64,000 nucleotides of DNA, from positions 571,700 through 635,699 of the forward strand of contig NZ_KI912490.1 in the NCBI RefSeq assembly GCF_000518765.1. Reading direction: 5' to 3'. The translations under genes and the position numbers were made by a program. Positions 40,350 to 49,379 of this stretch are shown piece by piece. Origin of the DNA: Ruminococcus flavefaciens ATCC 19208. Lineage in GTDB: Bacteria; Bacillota; Clostridia; Oscillospirales; Ruminococcaceae. The stretch's first letter is position 1; the number at the start of each line of letters is the position of its first letter. The notes beneath the pieces are model-generated. The model saw only the letters and a list, made by a program, of their open reading frames with translations. It did no database searches and was not told the origin of the DNA.

Positions 40350-43085
40350 ATGGGTTCGGCAGTAAGAAAAACAACTCTCCGCGAAATCCGCGGAACTTTC
40401 GGAAGATTTTTTGCCATCATGGCTATTATCGCTCTCGGAGTCGGCTTCTTTACAGGCGTAAGGATAACAACTCCCGCAATGGTGGATACAGTCAACAGAT
40501 TTCTTGAGGAAAAGCAGCTCTACGATTACCGCCTGTTGTCGTCACTTGGCTGGCAGGAGGAGGATATTGCGGACTTTAAGAGCCGTCCCGATGTGAGAGC
40601 GGCTGAAGGCGCGTACAGTCTTGATATAATCACGGCAGGAGCAAGGGAGTATGTTTTCAGGGCGCATTCCCTGACGGATAATATAAACGGAATAAAGCTT
40701 ATTTCAGGAAGAATGCCGCAGGCTCCCGATGAATGTATAATGGAGAACGGAAAGGATAGTTTCCCTGTAGGTACTTCTTTTTCTATTTCCGATGAAAACT
40801 CGGAAAGTGTGAAAAACGCTCTGAAAAGCAGTAAATTTACTGTTGTCGGAACTGCGGATTCATCAATGTACATCAATTTTGAGCGAGGTACAACATCAGT
40901 CGGAAACGGCGAGATAAACGCTTTTATCTATCTGCCCAAAGATGCCTTTGACCTTGATGTATACACGGAAGCATATATCCGCTTCGATCAGGACTATACC
41001 ATATATTCCGATGAATACGACAGCTTCATGGACGGCAGGGACAAGCAGTGGGAGAGCATAGCGCAGTTCCGTGCGGATATGCGATACGACGATATTTATT
41101 CCGAAGCTGAAAGCAAGCTCAATGACGGAAAAAGTGAGCTTGAAAAAAATCGCAAAGAGGGACGTGAAAAACTGGACTCCGCCAAAGCCGACCTCGACAG
41201 CGCGAAAGCTCAGCTCGATGAACAGCTTGCTCAGCTTGAACAGATAAAAGATGTTATGCCTGAGCAGTATGCTTCGGGTATGGAGCAGTACAACAGCGGT
41301 CTTGCCGAATACGAAAGCGGACTTGCAGACTACGAAAGCTCCCATGCAGATTTTGAAAAGCAGATATCCGATGCGGAGGCTGATATACAAAAGGGCGAGA
41401 CCGACCTTGCGAAGATGAAAAAGCCTGAGGTGTTCGTGCTTGACAGAAATACCAATATCGGCTACGCCTGCTTTGAAAACGACTCCGAGATAGTTGCGCA
41501 GGTGGCAAGGATATTTCCAGTATTTTTCATACTTGTGGCAGCTCTGGTGTGCATGACCACTATGAGCCGAATGGTTGAGGAACAGCGAACTCAGATAGGC
41601 GTATTCAAGGCTCTGGGATATTCCGAGGGTACAATAATGGGTAAATTCATGTTCTACTCTGGACTTGCAGCCCTCATAGGCTGTGTACTGGGCTACGGAG
41701 CAGGAACATATCTCTTCCCGAAGATAATCTGGACGACCTATGAGCTTATGTACCTGAAACTGCCAATGCATTATCTCTTTGACAAAAAGCTTGCATTTAT
41801 CGCTCTTGCGGTATCTCTTATATGCTCAGTCGGTACAACATGGTTCAGCTGCCGAATGGAGCTTTCGGAAACTGCCGCAGGACTTATGCGTCCCAAAGCT
41901 CCGAAAGCAGGAAAGCGAGTATTCCTTGAATACGTGGGCTTTATCTGGAAGCGCATGAAATTCCTGCATAAGGTCTCTATACGTAATATTTTCAGGTATA
42001 AGAAGCGTTTCTTTATGATGATACTTGGCATCGGCGGCTGTACTGCACTGCTTGTCACAGGCTTCGGACTCAAGGACTCCATTGCAGATTTTGCTGAGAT
42101 GCAGTATGGTGATATTCAGGTAGCAGACGCTTCTGCATCACTGAGGAATTTAGGAGAGGCGCTTCCCGAAGAGCTTGAAAATGTCTTTGCGGAAAACACC
42201 TCAGACTATTCTCTGCTCTACACAGGCACATGGGATCTGCTCTATGGGAAAAAGGTCAAGAGCGTAACCGTAAATGCCGCCGAAAGCTTTGAGGGAATGG
42301 ATAAATACTTTAAATTCAGAAGCATGGACGGAATCGAGCTTGCTCCGCCTGCCGACGGTGAGGCGATAGTAAGTCACAGTATCGCAGAGCGTTACGGCAT
42401 CAAGACAGGTGACACTATGAAGCTGCGCGATGAAAATATGCGTGAGCTTGAAGTAAAGGTAAGCGGAGTCTTTGAAAATCATGTTTACAATGTGGTGTTC
42501 ATGGGCAGAAAAACTATGGAGCAGCAGCTTGGCGAGAAACTGCCGATAAACTATGCTTTTCTCAACTTCAGAAGCGGTGCGGACACCTATAAAACTACTG
42601 CTGCACTTTCTAAAAACGGCAATGTTACGGCAGTTCTTGTGTTTACTGATCTGAAAGAAAGACTCAGCAAGATGATGAGCAGTCTTGACTATATCGTTCT
42701 CATCGTTATAATCTGTGCCGCGGGACTGGCATTTATCGTACTCTATAACCTGACGAATATCAATATTACCGAGCGTGTCCGCGAGATAGCTACGATCAAG
42801 GTACTGGGCTTTTTCAGGCGCGAAACTTCATCATATGTGCTTCGTGAGAATGTTGCCCTTACCGCTATCGGTACGGCAATAGGACTTCTGCTCGGCATAT
42901 TCGTTCACCGTTTCGTTATGGCACAGATAAGAGTGGATATGGTGGATTTCAGTGTGCGGATACTGCCGAAAAGCTTTATTTACAGCATAATTCTGACATT
43001 TCTTTTCACCTTTATAGTCGATCTTTTCATGGAGATTAAATTAGAAAAAATAAATATGGCAGAGTCACTTAAATCTGTAGAGTAG
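40350..43085 (+). CDS. FtsX-like ABC transporter permease with coiled-coil extracellular region
   Basis: A 911-residue permease. The first membrane segment (FFAIMAIIALGVGFFTGV) is followed by a large outer domain with a charged heptad-rich coiled coil (about 255-350, including EKNRKEGREKLDSAKADLD). A first FtsX block (about 385-500) carries EEQRTQIGVFKALGYSEG, and a second (about 790-905) carries VREIATIKVLGFFRRE. These EIATIKVLG-type loops contact the ATPase. Similar giant permeases occur across gut Firmicutes, often with a coiled coil, and are of unknown substrate. It has a strong terminator after it. Confidence 0.92.
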   Translation: MGSAVRKTTLREIRGTFGRFFAIMAIIALGVGFFTGVRITTPAMVDTVNRFLEEKQLYDYRLLSSLGWQEEDIADFKSRPDVRAAEGAYSLDIITAGAREYVFRAHSLTDNINGIKLISGRMPQAPDECIMENGKDSFPVGTSFSISDENSESVKNALKSSKFTVVGTADSSMYINFERGTTSVGNGEINAFIYLPKDAFDLDVYTEAYIRFDQDYTIYSDEYDSFMDGRDKQWESIAQFRADMRYDDIYSEAESKLNDGKSELEKNRKEGREKLDSAKADLDSAKAQLDEQLAQLEQIKDVMPEQYASGMEQYNSGLAEYESGLADYESSHADFEKQISDAEADIQKGETDLAKMKKPEVFVLDRNTNIGYACFENDSEIVAQVARIFPVFFILVAALVCMTTMSRMVEEQRTQIGVFKALGYSEGTIMGKFMFYSGLAALIGCVLGYGAGTYLFPKIIWTTYELMYLKLPMHYLFDKKLAFIALAVSLICSVGTTWFSCRMELSETAAGLMRPKAPKAGKRVFLEYVGFIWKRMKFLHKVSIRNIFRYKKRFFMMILGIGGCTALLVTGFGLKDSIADFAEMQYGDIQVADASASLRNLGEALPEELENVFAENTSDYSLLYTGTWDLLYGKKVKSVTVNAAESFEGMDKYFKFRSMDGIELAPPADGEAIVSHSIAERYGIKTGDTMKLRDENMRELEVKVSGVFENHVYNVVFMGRKTMEQQLGEKLPINYAFLNFRSGADTYKTTAALSKNGNVTAVLVFTDLKERLSKMMSSLDYIVLIVIICAAGLAFIVLYNLTNINITERVREIATIKVLGFFRRETSSYVLRENVALTAIGTAIGLLLGIFVHRFVMAQIRVDMVDFSVRILPKSFIYSIILTFLFTFIVDLFMEIKLEKINMAESLKSVE

Positions 43086-43134
43086 ATCAGATTAAATCAT
43101 GCTTGCAAACTGCTTAAACAAATGGTTGAAATTT

Positions 43135-43166
43135 ACTCTCCCCGCAAAGAGGGGAGAGTTTTTTTG
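43135..43166 (+). terminator. Intrinsic terminator of the ABC exporter operon
   Basis: Perfect arms ACTCTCCCC and GGGGAGAGT with a 7-base loop, followed by eight T residues. Confidence 0.9.
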
Positions 43167-43206
43167 TATAACTCTAACGAATATGGTAAAACCAAACTAC
43201 AGAATA

Positions 43207-43235
43207 TTGACTTTTTGTCATTATTATGCTATAAT
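43207..43235 (+). promoter_or_regulatory. Promoter of the LRR gene
   Basis: TTGACT (43207-43212), 17 bases, TATAAT (43230-43235). Confidence 0.7.
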
Positions 43236-43299
43236 AATTACGAACTAAGAGAGTTCAGGGGATAGGATCGCTGTTAGATTCAATTAAGGAGAAAATTTA

Positions 43300-43758
43300 A
43301 TGAATTACAAGATCAAAAGAGGCGTACTTAAAAGGTACAAGGACGAAAAAGGCGTTACTGAGATCTTCATTCCCGATAACGTAGGGATAATCGATGAGGG
43401 GGCGTTCTGCGACTGCACAAATCTTGTGAGAATTCTTGTTCCCGATACTGTTCAGGTCATTTCCGATACAGCTTTCAGCGGTTGTGAAAATCTCAGAAGC
43501 ATCGAAATACCTGAGAGTACGATGCATCTCGGTTGGTATGCTTTCAGGGGCTGCCGAAATCTCAGTGACCTCACAATCCATTCATCACTGACAGAGATAG
43601 GCAAGTTTGCCTTTGCGGGCTGTGAGAACCTTTACCATGTAAATGTAGTACACGGCGACAAGGTCTACAAGTTTTGTCTCAAAGGTGAGCTCGACAATGA
43701 AAGGTGGCAGAAGATACGTCACAAGGTAATCAGCCTTAATAAACCAATTGCTTCATAA
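43300..43758 (+). CDS. BspA-type leucine-rich repeat protein
   Basis: A 152-residue protein made of about four LRR_5 repeats, for example NVGIIDEGAFCDCTNLVRIL, DTAFSGCENLRSIEIP and FRGCRNLSDLTI. There is no signal peptide and no anchor, so it probably acts in the cytosol, unlike the long surface BspA proteins. AAGGAG upstream supports the start. Role unknown; such repeats usually bind other proteins. Confidence 0.85.
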   Translation: MNYKIKRGVLKRYKDEKGVTEIFIPDNVGIIDEGAFCDCTNLVRILVPDTVQVISDTAFSGCENLRSIEIPESTMHLGWYAFRGCRNLSDLTIHSSLTEIGKFAFAGCENLYHVNVVHGDKVYKFCLKGELDNERWQKIRHKVISLNKPIAS

Positions 43759-43774
43759 AAGTGATCACTACAAT

Positions 43775-43810
43775 CACCCCCGTCCGTAATAATGGGCGGG
43801 GTGTTTTTTT
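43775..43810 (+). terminator. Intrinsic terminator of the LRR gene
   Basis: GC-rich stem CACCCC...GGGGTG with inner GTCC/GGGC pairs, followed by a seven-T run. Confidence 0.75.
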
Positions 43811-44262
43811 CGAGCTGAGCCAGCTCGACCGCTGCTCCGCGTAAGGGTTCTTTTAGAGCTTTAGTTTTAGCCGCGAGTAATAATAAAACGAAAGGCATAC
43901 ATTATCGCGTGAGCGCAGAGCCAGCGCTCCTTATGTCGTCCGTGTATCATTAAAAGGGCAGTTGCTACTCGACACGGGCGGCGTGACGGCGCACCCTTAC
44001 TCTGCGTAAAACTCGGGCTGTTGAGTGACTCTCTGCTGTGCAGTGAGATGTCCGTAGGACAGAGGGTACGTGCAGCTGTTAACTGCGTCAGCCCCTACAT
44101 TCTCAATTCGCGGACGACCATTGGTCGTCCCTACAGTGCGTTCATGTAATTTGCATCGTAAGGCATAAACTGGCGCGGGGAACGCGCCCCTACAATTATG
44201 AATTATGAATTGATAACTACTTACTGCTCACTCGCGAACTGTCGAGAACGCCAGCCCCTACA
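43811..44262. repeat. Repeat-rich intergenic region with TGTAGGG-family palindromes
   Basis: No gene is seen between the LRR gene and nadE. The region begins with CGAGCTG/CAGCTCG (43811-43827) and contains TGTCC/GGACA (44048-44061). Units then end in CCCTACA at 44092-44098, 44129-44135 (stem GGACGACC/GGTCGTCC), 44188-44194 (stem GGCGCG/CGCGCC) and 44256-44262. Direct AATTATG repeats follow near 44195. The middle part (about 43830-44040) shows GC-rich sequence without an open frame that I can support. Confidence 0.6.
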
Positions 44263-44263
44263 G

Positions 44264-44306
44264 ACAAAAAAGCCATAGTATCTCCCAATCGGAAATACTA
44301 TGGCTT
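44264..44306 (-). terminator. Intrinsic terminator of nadE
   Basis: Perfect 12-bp arms AAGCCATAGTAT and ATACTATGGCTT, followed on the minus strand by a T run. Confidence 0.85.
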
Positions 44307-44321
44307 ATATTTATACATGGA

Positions 44322-45071
44322 TCATGGCTTGAATTCAAATTTCGGCATGAGCTGGAGCTTGTGGAGATTAGCTCTGTGAAGTCTGTCTATCTTCTCCTTT
44401 ATTGCAGGTTCTGAGCTGAGATCGTCAAGTCCGCGGATATATCTGTCCAGCATAGCGTATGTGAAGCCTAAGTTCTCCTCGTCTGTTTTTCCGCAGAGTC
44501 CGTCGATAGGCACTTTGTGTACCAGCTCATCTGGGAGTCCGAGATACTCGCCAACCTGTAATACCTCGGTAACTGTCAGGTCGGAAAGTGGCGAGAAGTC
44601 TCCTGCTGCATCGCCGAATTTAGTCGAATAGCCTACCCAGTCCTCAGACATATTGCAGGTATTTACAACTCTGCCGTTGTGACAAGCCGCAACTGCATAA
44701 AGAGTTGTCATTCTTATACGTGCAGGAGTATTGACTATAGCCTGATTTGAAGGCTCAAGGTGCTTTTTGAGTTCGCCCATGAATGCGCTTACAGTATCGC
44801 CGATATTGATAGTATAGCTCTTTATACCAAGTGTATCCACCAGCAGACGGCTGTATGCGATATCAGCCTGTTCGCCCTGAGGCATGAGGACTCCGATAAC
44901 TCTGTCCTTGCCGAGAGCTTTTACACAGACAGCAGCTGCAACGGAGCTGTCTTTACCGCCTGATATGCCGATAACAGCATTGGTCTGGGGAGTAGCTGTC
45001 TTTTCAAACAGGTCACGTACCCACTGTACTACATCATTGGTCACTTTTTCTGCATTAAAGCTGTAGCTCAT
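44322..45071 (-). CDS. nadE: Ammonia-dependent NAD+ synthetase
   Basis: A 249-residue enzyme that amidates nicotinic acid adenine dinucleotide to NAD+. The PP-loop ISGGKDSSVAAAVC (about residue 34) binds ATP, and TCNMSEDWVGYSTKFGDAAGDFSPL is the conserved NadE substrate loop. There is no glutaminase domain, so ammonia is the nitrogen source. Length is normal. It follows thrH on the same strand after 67 bases, with GGAGGT before the ATG. Confidence 0.95.
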   Translation of the reverse strand: MSYSFNAEKVTNDVVQWVRDLFEKTATPQTNAVIGISGGKDSSVAAAVCVKALGKDRVIGVLMPQGEQADIAYSRLLVDTLGIKSYTINIGDTVSAFMGELKKHLEPSNQAIVNTPARIRMTTLYAVAACHNGRVVNTCNMSEDWVGYSTKFGDAAGDFSPLSDLTVTEVLQVGEYLGLPDELVHKVPIDGLCGKTDEENLGFTYAMLDRYIRGLDDLSSEPAIKEKIDRLHRANLHKLQLMPKFEFKP

Positions 45072-45138
45072 TTTAATACCTCCATAATCATTCCGAAGAC
45101 TTTAGTTTTATGGGCGGCAATTGCCGCCCTTGTATGTA

Positions 45139-45744
45139 TCAGTCAGCCATTACCTTCTTGATAGCTGCAAGTAATTCATCATATGTCTCAAAAGCAGGAA
45201 GCTCGGGGTGATCCTTCTTGATCTGCTCAGTGCTTCTGAACAGGAAGCCAGCCTTGCTTGCTTCTATCATGCCGAGATCGTTGTAGCTGTCACCGCTTGC
45301 GATAGTGTCATAGCCTATGGACTGAAGAGCCTTTACTGTTGTGAGCTTTGATTTCTCGCAGCGCATCTTGAAGCCTGTTATCTCGCCGTTATCTGCAACT
45401 TCAAGGCTGTTGCAGAAGATAGTAGGCCAGCCCAGCTTCTTCATAAGAGGTGCAGCAAACTGTGTGAAAGTATCGCTGATGATTATTACCTGTCCAAGTT
45501 CGCGGAGAGAGTCGAGGAACTCCTTTGCGCCCGGCATTGGGTCGATCTTAGCGATAGTGTCCTGAATTTCCTTGAGTCCGAGACCGTGCTCCTTGAGAAC
45601 ACCGATACGCCAGTTCATGAGCTTATCGTAATCGGGCTCGTCACGGGTAGTCTTTTTCAGTTCGGGGATACCGCTTGCTTCTGCAAAAGCGATCCATATC
45701 TCGGGAACGAGAACTCCTTCAAGGTCAAGACAAGTTATATACAT
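45139..45744 (-). CDS. thrH: ThrH-type phosphoserine phosphatase/homoserine phosphotransferase
   Basis: A 201-residue HAD-family enzyme. Motif I is DLEGVLVPEIW, in which the second acidic residue is Glu as in ThrH rather than the usual Asp. Motif II is VIISDTFTQF and motif IV is ASGDSYNDLGMI. In Pseudomonas ThrH hydrolyses phosphoserine and can pass the phosphate to homoserine. GGAGG precedes the ATG. It appears to be the first gene of a pair with nadE. Confidence 0.93.
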   Translation of the reverse strand: MYITCLDLEGVLVPEIWIAFAEASGIPELKKTTRDEPDYDKLMNWRIGVLKEHGLGLKEIQDTIAKIDPMPGAKEFLDSLRELGQVIIISDTFTQFAAPLMKKLGWPTIFCNSLEVADNGEITGFKMRCEKSKLTTVKALQSIGYDTIASGDSYNDLGMIEASKAGFLFRSTEQIKKDHPELPAFETYDELLAAIKKVMAD

Positions 45745-45849
45745 AATGAATTCCTCCGTTGAATTAAGATATTACTTTCTTATTATACTACGTTTCGGAC
45801 TGTTTGTAAAGAAAAAAACAAGCTTTTTTTACACGGTGGCAATAAGTTT

Positions 45850-45873
45850 CCCCTCAGAGTAAGCTCCGAGGGG
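45850..45873 (-). terminator. Weak terminator after the unknown dockerin gene
   Basis: Arms CCCCTC(A)GAG and CTC(C)GAGGGG; the single mismatch becomes a G-U pair in minus-strand RNA. The following T content is low. Confidence 0.5.
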
Positions 45874-45881
45874 GGATTGAG

Positions 45882-47546
45882 TTAGAAAACATAATGTTCC
45901 TTAATGAAGTCTTTAAGCATATTGTTTCCGCCTGTAGCGATGTATGTGTAATAGGATAATACTATAGATGCATCAACTGCATCGATTGTGCCTGTTCCGT
46001 TAACGTCCATTTTCTTTATCTCGGCTGCGGTGAGTGAATAATCGTTTGATGTCTGGACTTTTGCATAAGCTGAGAGAATATTTGAAGCATCAACTGCATC
46101 AATACTACAGTCGCCGTTGGTATCGCCGCGGCTTATTATATATGGTCTTGCGTCAAAGCCCACTTCCTCGGAATATCTTGCAATGTCGTAGCTTGTAAAT
46201 CCCGGGAGAGTATCATCAACAAATACTATGAGCTGTACATTGTTTTTTACAGGCAGTTTTGTGGCTGTAGTATAGAATATGCCGCCGCTGAAAATATCAA
46301 TAGGTGTGCCCCATGAAAAACGGCTGTCTGTATTCAGCTTTTTTACTATCGGAGATATTTCCTGCTTATCGGAAAGTCCGTATATGATAAGATAGTCTGT
46401 ATCTTTGTTTTTGCCGCTGTTAAGTACAGCGTCGATCTTTACATCATCGCTTAAGAGGGGCTTTCCTTCGCTGTCTGTGGTAAAGAATTCGATAAGGCTG
46501 TTTTTGTCGGTAAGTTCTGTCTGAGGTTCGAGAGTGAAGTCGCTGAAAACTGTTATCTGCCCGATGTTTTCGGACTTCTGAGCCTTTGCGTACTGCTCAT
46601 CGGTAAGCTTGCATACTATCGTAGCAGTATAATTTGAGCAGAATACTTCTGTACCCTCAATTCCAAGCTCCTTTACTATCTTTGCAGAAGCTTCCTTATA
46701 TGCTTCTTTGAGGAGTCCAAGCCTTATTTCCTGAGAATAATCAGCAACCTTCTTTTCGACCTCTGTACCGCCTAAGCCCTGTTCGTACAGCGAATAGGTG
46801 TAATCGTGTACCTTTTCGGCAACGGTTTCGTCGATATCTTTTGTGTCTATATCCTTGTAGAATATCCAGTAAGAATTGTCCTGGGTTTTATCCGTTACAG
46901 TCGCAGCAGTTTCAGCATCATTTTTCTTTGACAGCGGAACTACGAGCTTTCCGTCATTGAATGCGAACTGATACTTATCGCCTTTATTGCTGCTGCCGAG
47001 ATCAACACCTAAGGTAGAGGCGTAAAAATTGTAACCGTAATAATACTCTTTTCCGTCTGCATCACTGAGATGAATGCTCCAGTGTCCCGAACCGTCATAC
47101 ATTGCGCTGGTTACTGTCAGTTCCTTTGAGTCCATAAGATCGGAGCAGTTTCCGACCTTGTTCAGAACTGCTGAGTCATCGAGCTTATAGTAGCTTGCCA
47201 TTGCATAGACAGGATTATCAGGCGCGGAATAAACCAGTGTCTTTTTTTCGTTACCCTCAGATACGAGTACATCTCCGTACGAAAGATCGGCAGGTGCGTT
47301 TTCCCATACTACCTTGTCACCTGTATATTCAGTGTTTGATTTAGGATATACATATTTGAGCTGTGTGTACTTGTTTTCGTAAGTGCCTACGACTACATAG
47401 AATTTTTCAGCGTCAAGCTTGTTGTCCGAAGCCGATGATGCCGAGACTGCGGTTTTGTCCTCAGCAGCATATGCGGCAGTAAACGACAATGAGGTAAGCC
47501 CCAGTGTCAGCGCAGTTATAAACGTTAAAGCTCTCTTTTTATTCAT
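45882..47546 (-). CDS. Secreted protein of unknown function with a dockerin of distinct type
   Basis: A 554-residue secreted protein. I start at ATG 47546 (AAAGGAGG upstream, clean signal peptide LTLGLTSLSFTAAYA); the frame is open 57 bases further. The mature region (about 30-460) has no glycosidase motif that I recognise; parts look like repeated alpha/beta modules (VFCSNYTATIVCKLTDEQYAKA). The dockerin near 470-540 has GDTNGDCSIDAVDASNILSA and DVNGTGTIDAVDASIVLSYY. The DAVDAS pattern is different from both other dockerin types here. A further 15 residues end the protein. It could be an anchoring, adhesion or inhibitor component of the cellulosome. Confidence 0.75.
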   Translation of the reverse strand: MNKKRALTFITALTLGLTSLSFTAAYAAEDKTAVSASSASDNKLDAEKFYVVVGTYENKYTQLKYVYPKSNTEYTGDKVVWENAPADLSYGDVLVSEGNEKKTLVYSAPDNPVYAMASYYKLDDSAVLNKVGNCSDLMDSKELTVTSAMYDGSGHWSIHLSDADGKEYYYGYNFYASTLGVDLGSSNKGDKYQFAFNDGKLVVPLSKKNDAETAATVTDKTQDNSYWIFYKDIDTKDIDETVAEKVHDYTYSLYEQGLGGTEVEKKVADYSQEIRLGLLKEAYKEASAKIVKELGIEGTEVFCSNYTATIVCKLTDEQYAKAQKSENIGQITVFSDFTLEPQTELTDKNSLIEFFTTDSEGKPLLSDDVKIDAVLNSGKNKDTDYLIIYGLSDKQEISPIVKKLNTDSRFSWGTPIDIFSGGIFYTTATKLPVKNNVQLIVFVDDTLPGFTSYDIARYSEEVGFDARPYIISRGDTNGDCSIDAVDASNILSAYAKVQTSNDYSLTAAEIKKMDVNGTGTIDAVDASIVLSYYTYIATGGNNMLKDFIKEHYVF

Positions 47547-47689
47547 AATAAGACCTCCTTTAATAAGGAAAGGGCAGATAAACTGCACGTTTTTGCTTTT
47601 CACTTATTAGACGTTTGGAAATAACAGTGCTCTCACTATTTAAAGAAATAATTATCTTTTAACGGTGGGGGATAACCTTTTAACAATAG

Positions 47690-47721
47690 AAATCTCCCTG
47701 CACATATGTACAGGGAGATTT
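47690..47721 (-). terminator. Terminator of the first PBP gene
   Basis: Perfect 11-bp arms AAATCTCCCTG and CAGGGAGATTT around a 10-base loop, just after the stop codon. Confidence 0.8.
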
Positions 47722-47726
47722 AATTA

Positions 47727-49202
47727 TCAGTAAGCAAGCACGGTGTCGATTATACCCTGATAGAGATAGCCTGTCTGGCTGGCAAAATCAAATCCGAAAG
47801 CCGCAGGGTTTTGCAGCTGCATAACGATTATATATGAACCGCTTGCTTTGTATTCATCATAGTTTGAATAGTTTATTTTCTCACCTGTGCGGTCAGAAAT
47901 GTTTTTCAGGCAGCCTGTGATATACAGGAAATCTCCGGCGCCTGTTTCGGCAGTGCCTGTTTTTGCGAAGAATTCATAGTTTTCGGGGACATATAGTCCG
48001 AGATTGCCTGCAACTCCGCGCATACCCTCAAGGAGATTGCCGCGGCAGTTTTCGGGAATACTTCCAAGCGTTTCGTAAGGAGTGCTTCCCTTGACCGTTT
48101 CAGTATACGGGTCGTTGGTATCTACTACCTGCTGCAGCACGAAGGGCTTGACCATATCGCCGAATACAGCCTCTCTTCCGAGCGCTGCAAGGTATATGGG
48201 GCAGGTGCGGACATAAGCCTGACCGAAAGCGCTTCTGCGCAGATCGTCGAGACAGTATATCTCGATGTTATTCTCGATAGGTCCGAAATCGCACTGTATA
48301 GGGTCGCAGAAATGGAATATATCATTAAGGTCTGCAAGCACCTGTTCTGCGCCGAGTGTATCAAATACCTTTGCGAAGAATATATTGCTTGAATTTACAA
48401 ATGCGGAAGTAAGAGTTCTTTCGGGAACAGGATAATATCCTGTGTCGTGATCCCAGTTGACTATTGTAGCTCCGCTGTCTACCCATGTGCCATCGTCGTA
48501 AAGTGTAGTTATACCGTTCTTGTCGGCGATGACCTCTGACATTATCTTGAAGCATGAGCCGGGTGAAGCGTTTTGGAAAGCCTTGTTTGCAACAGTTCCG
48601 CTCATAAGGTTTTCGCCGTATGACGGGTCTGCATCGAACAATTCTGGATCATAGTTAGGGTAGGAGACCTCAGCAAGTATAGAGCCGTCCGTTCTCATTA
48701 CGACTATTGAGCCTGCCATACCCATATTTGCCATATATGCCGAAAGTGCGTTCTGCACGTTTGCATCTATAGTCAGGCGTACCGACTGTCCCACATTGTT
48801 TTTTCCGTCAACGGGAGTGGGATTGTTTGTGCGCAGCAGGTCGCCGAAGGTATCGTCAAAGCCTGCTGATACCGCACTTATTATATTACTGAATGAGTAG
48901 CTGTAGCCCTCGCCGTAAAAACGCTGATCTTCGTTTTCATTGGCGTAGGTGCCGTATGTTATAAGGTTATAGTTGGTATCGTAAATATTACCTCTATAAA
49001 CCATAGTAGTTGTTGTGGTGGTTGTTGTTGTTTCCTCTGTTGTCGTAGCGGCTTGTGCCCCGATGTTTTCTTGCTGCTCTGAGCCTGAATCTGAGTCGCG
49101 GTGGATCGTAACTTGTCCTACCTCTGCTGAACAGGACGGAAACGACAAAACCGCAGCTGCTGAAATTAGCAGCGGAATAAGCCATTTTCCCCTGAATATC
49201 AT
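47727..49202 (-). CDS. Lipoprotein-type class B penicillin-binding protein (paralogue 1)
   Basis: A 491-residue transpeptidase. ATG 49202 opens a signal peptide ending in the lipobox SFPSC; the longer frame start has no ribosome-binding site. A Thr-rich stretch (about 60-75) follows, then a short PBP-dimer-like piece (RGNIYDTNYNLI) and the transpeptidase. Its three motifs are SCFK in SPGSCFKIMS, SSN in VNSSNIFFAK and KTG in FFAKTGTAE. PbpA-like proteins with this layout cross-link peptidoglycan. It is anchored by lipid instead of the usual membrane helix. It is about 50% alike over most of its length to the gene upstream (49380-50834), a tandem duplicate. Confidence 0.88.
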   Translation of the reverse strand: MIFRGKWLIPLLISAAAVLSFPSCSAEVGQVTIHRDSDSGSEQQENIGAQAATTTEETTTTTTTTTMVYRGNIYDTNYNLITYGTYANENEDQRFYGEGYSYSFSNIISAVSAGFDDTFGDLLRTNNPTPVDGKNNVGQSVRLTIDANVQNALSAYMANMGMAGSIVVMRTDGSILAEVSYPNYDPELFDADPSYGENLMSGTVANKAFQNASPGSCFKIMSEVIADKNGITTLYDDGTWVDSGATIVNWDHDTGYYPVPERTLTSAFVNSSNIFFAKVFDTLGAEQVLADLNDIFHFCDPIQCDFGPIENNIEIYCLDDLRRSAFGQAYVRTCPIYLAALGREAVFGDMVKPFVLQQVVDTNDPYTETVKGSTPYETLGSIPENCRGNLLEGMRGVAGNLGLYVPENYEFFAKTGTAETGAGDFLYITGCLKNISDRTGEKINYSNYDEYKASGSYIIVMQLQNPAAFGFDFASQTGYLYQGIIDTVLAY

Positions 49203-49329
49203 ATAATTACCGTCCTTGAAAATATGTATATTTAAGTGCTTTTTCCACTTTGGATTAAGTGGAAATCTCTCTTTTTTCATTATACATTTTTTTTGTGTTT
49301 TCGTCAATACGTTTTAAAAAATAATATAA

Positions 49330-49366
49330 AAAAATTCCCTTCTGCAAGTGCAAAAGGGGAATTTTT
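49330..49366 (-). terminator. Terminator of the second PBP gene
   Basis: AAATTCCC and GGGGAATTT arms with one bulged C and flanking A/T runs, just after the stop codon of 49380-50834. Confidence 0.7.
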
Positions 49367-49379
49367 ATAAAAAACTGTT

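Noticed and set aside
40896-41771. 291-codon minus-strand frame inside the FtsX-like permease
   Set aside because: Its hydrophobic and Cys-rich composition arises from the coiled-coil coding sequence read backwards. No ribosome-binding site.
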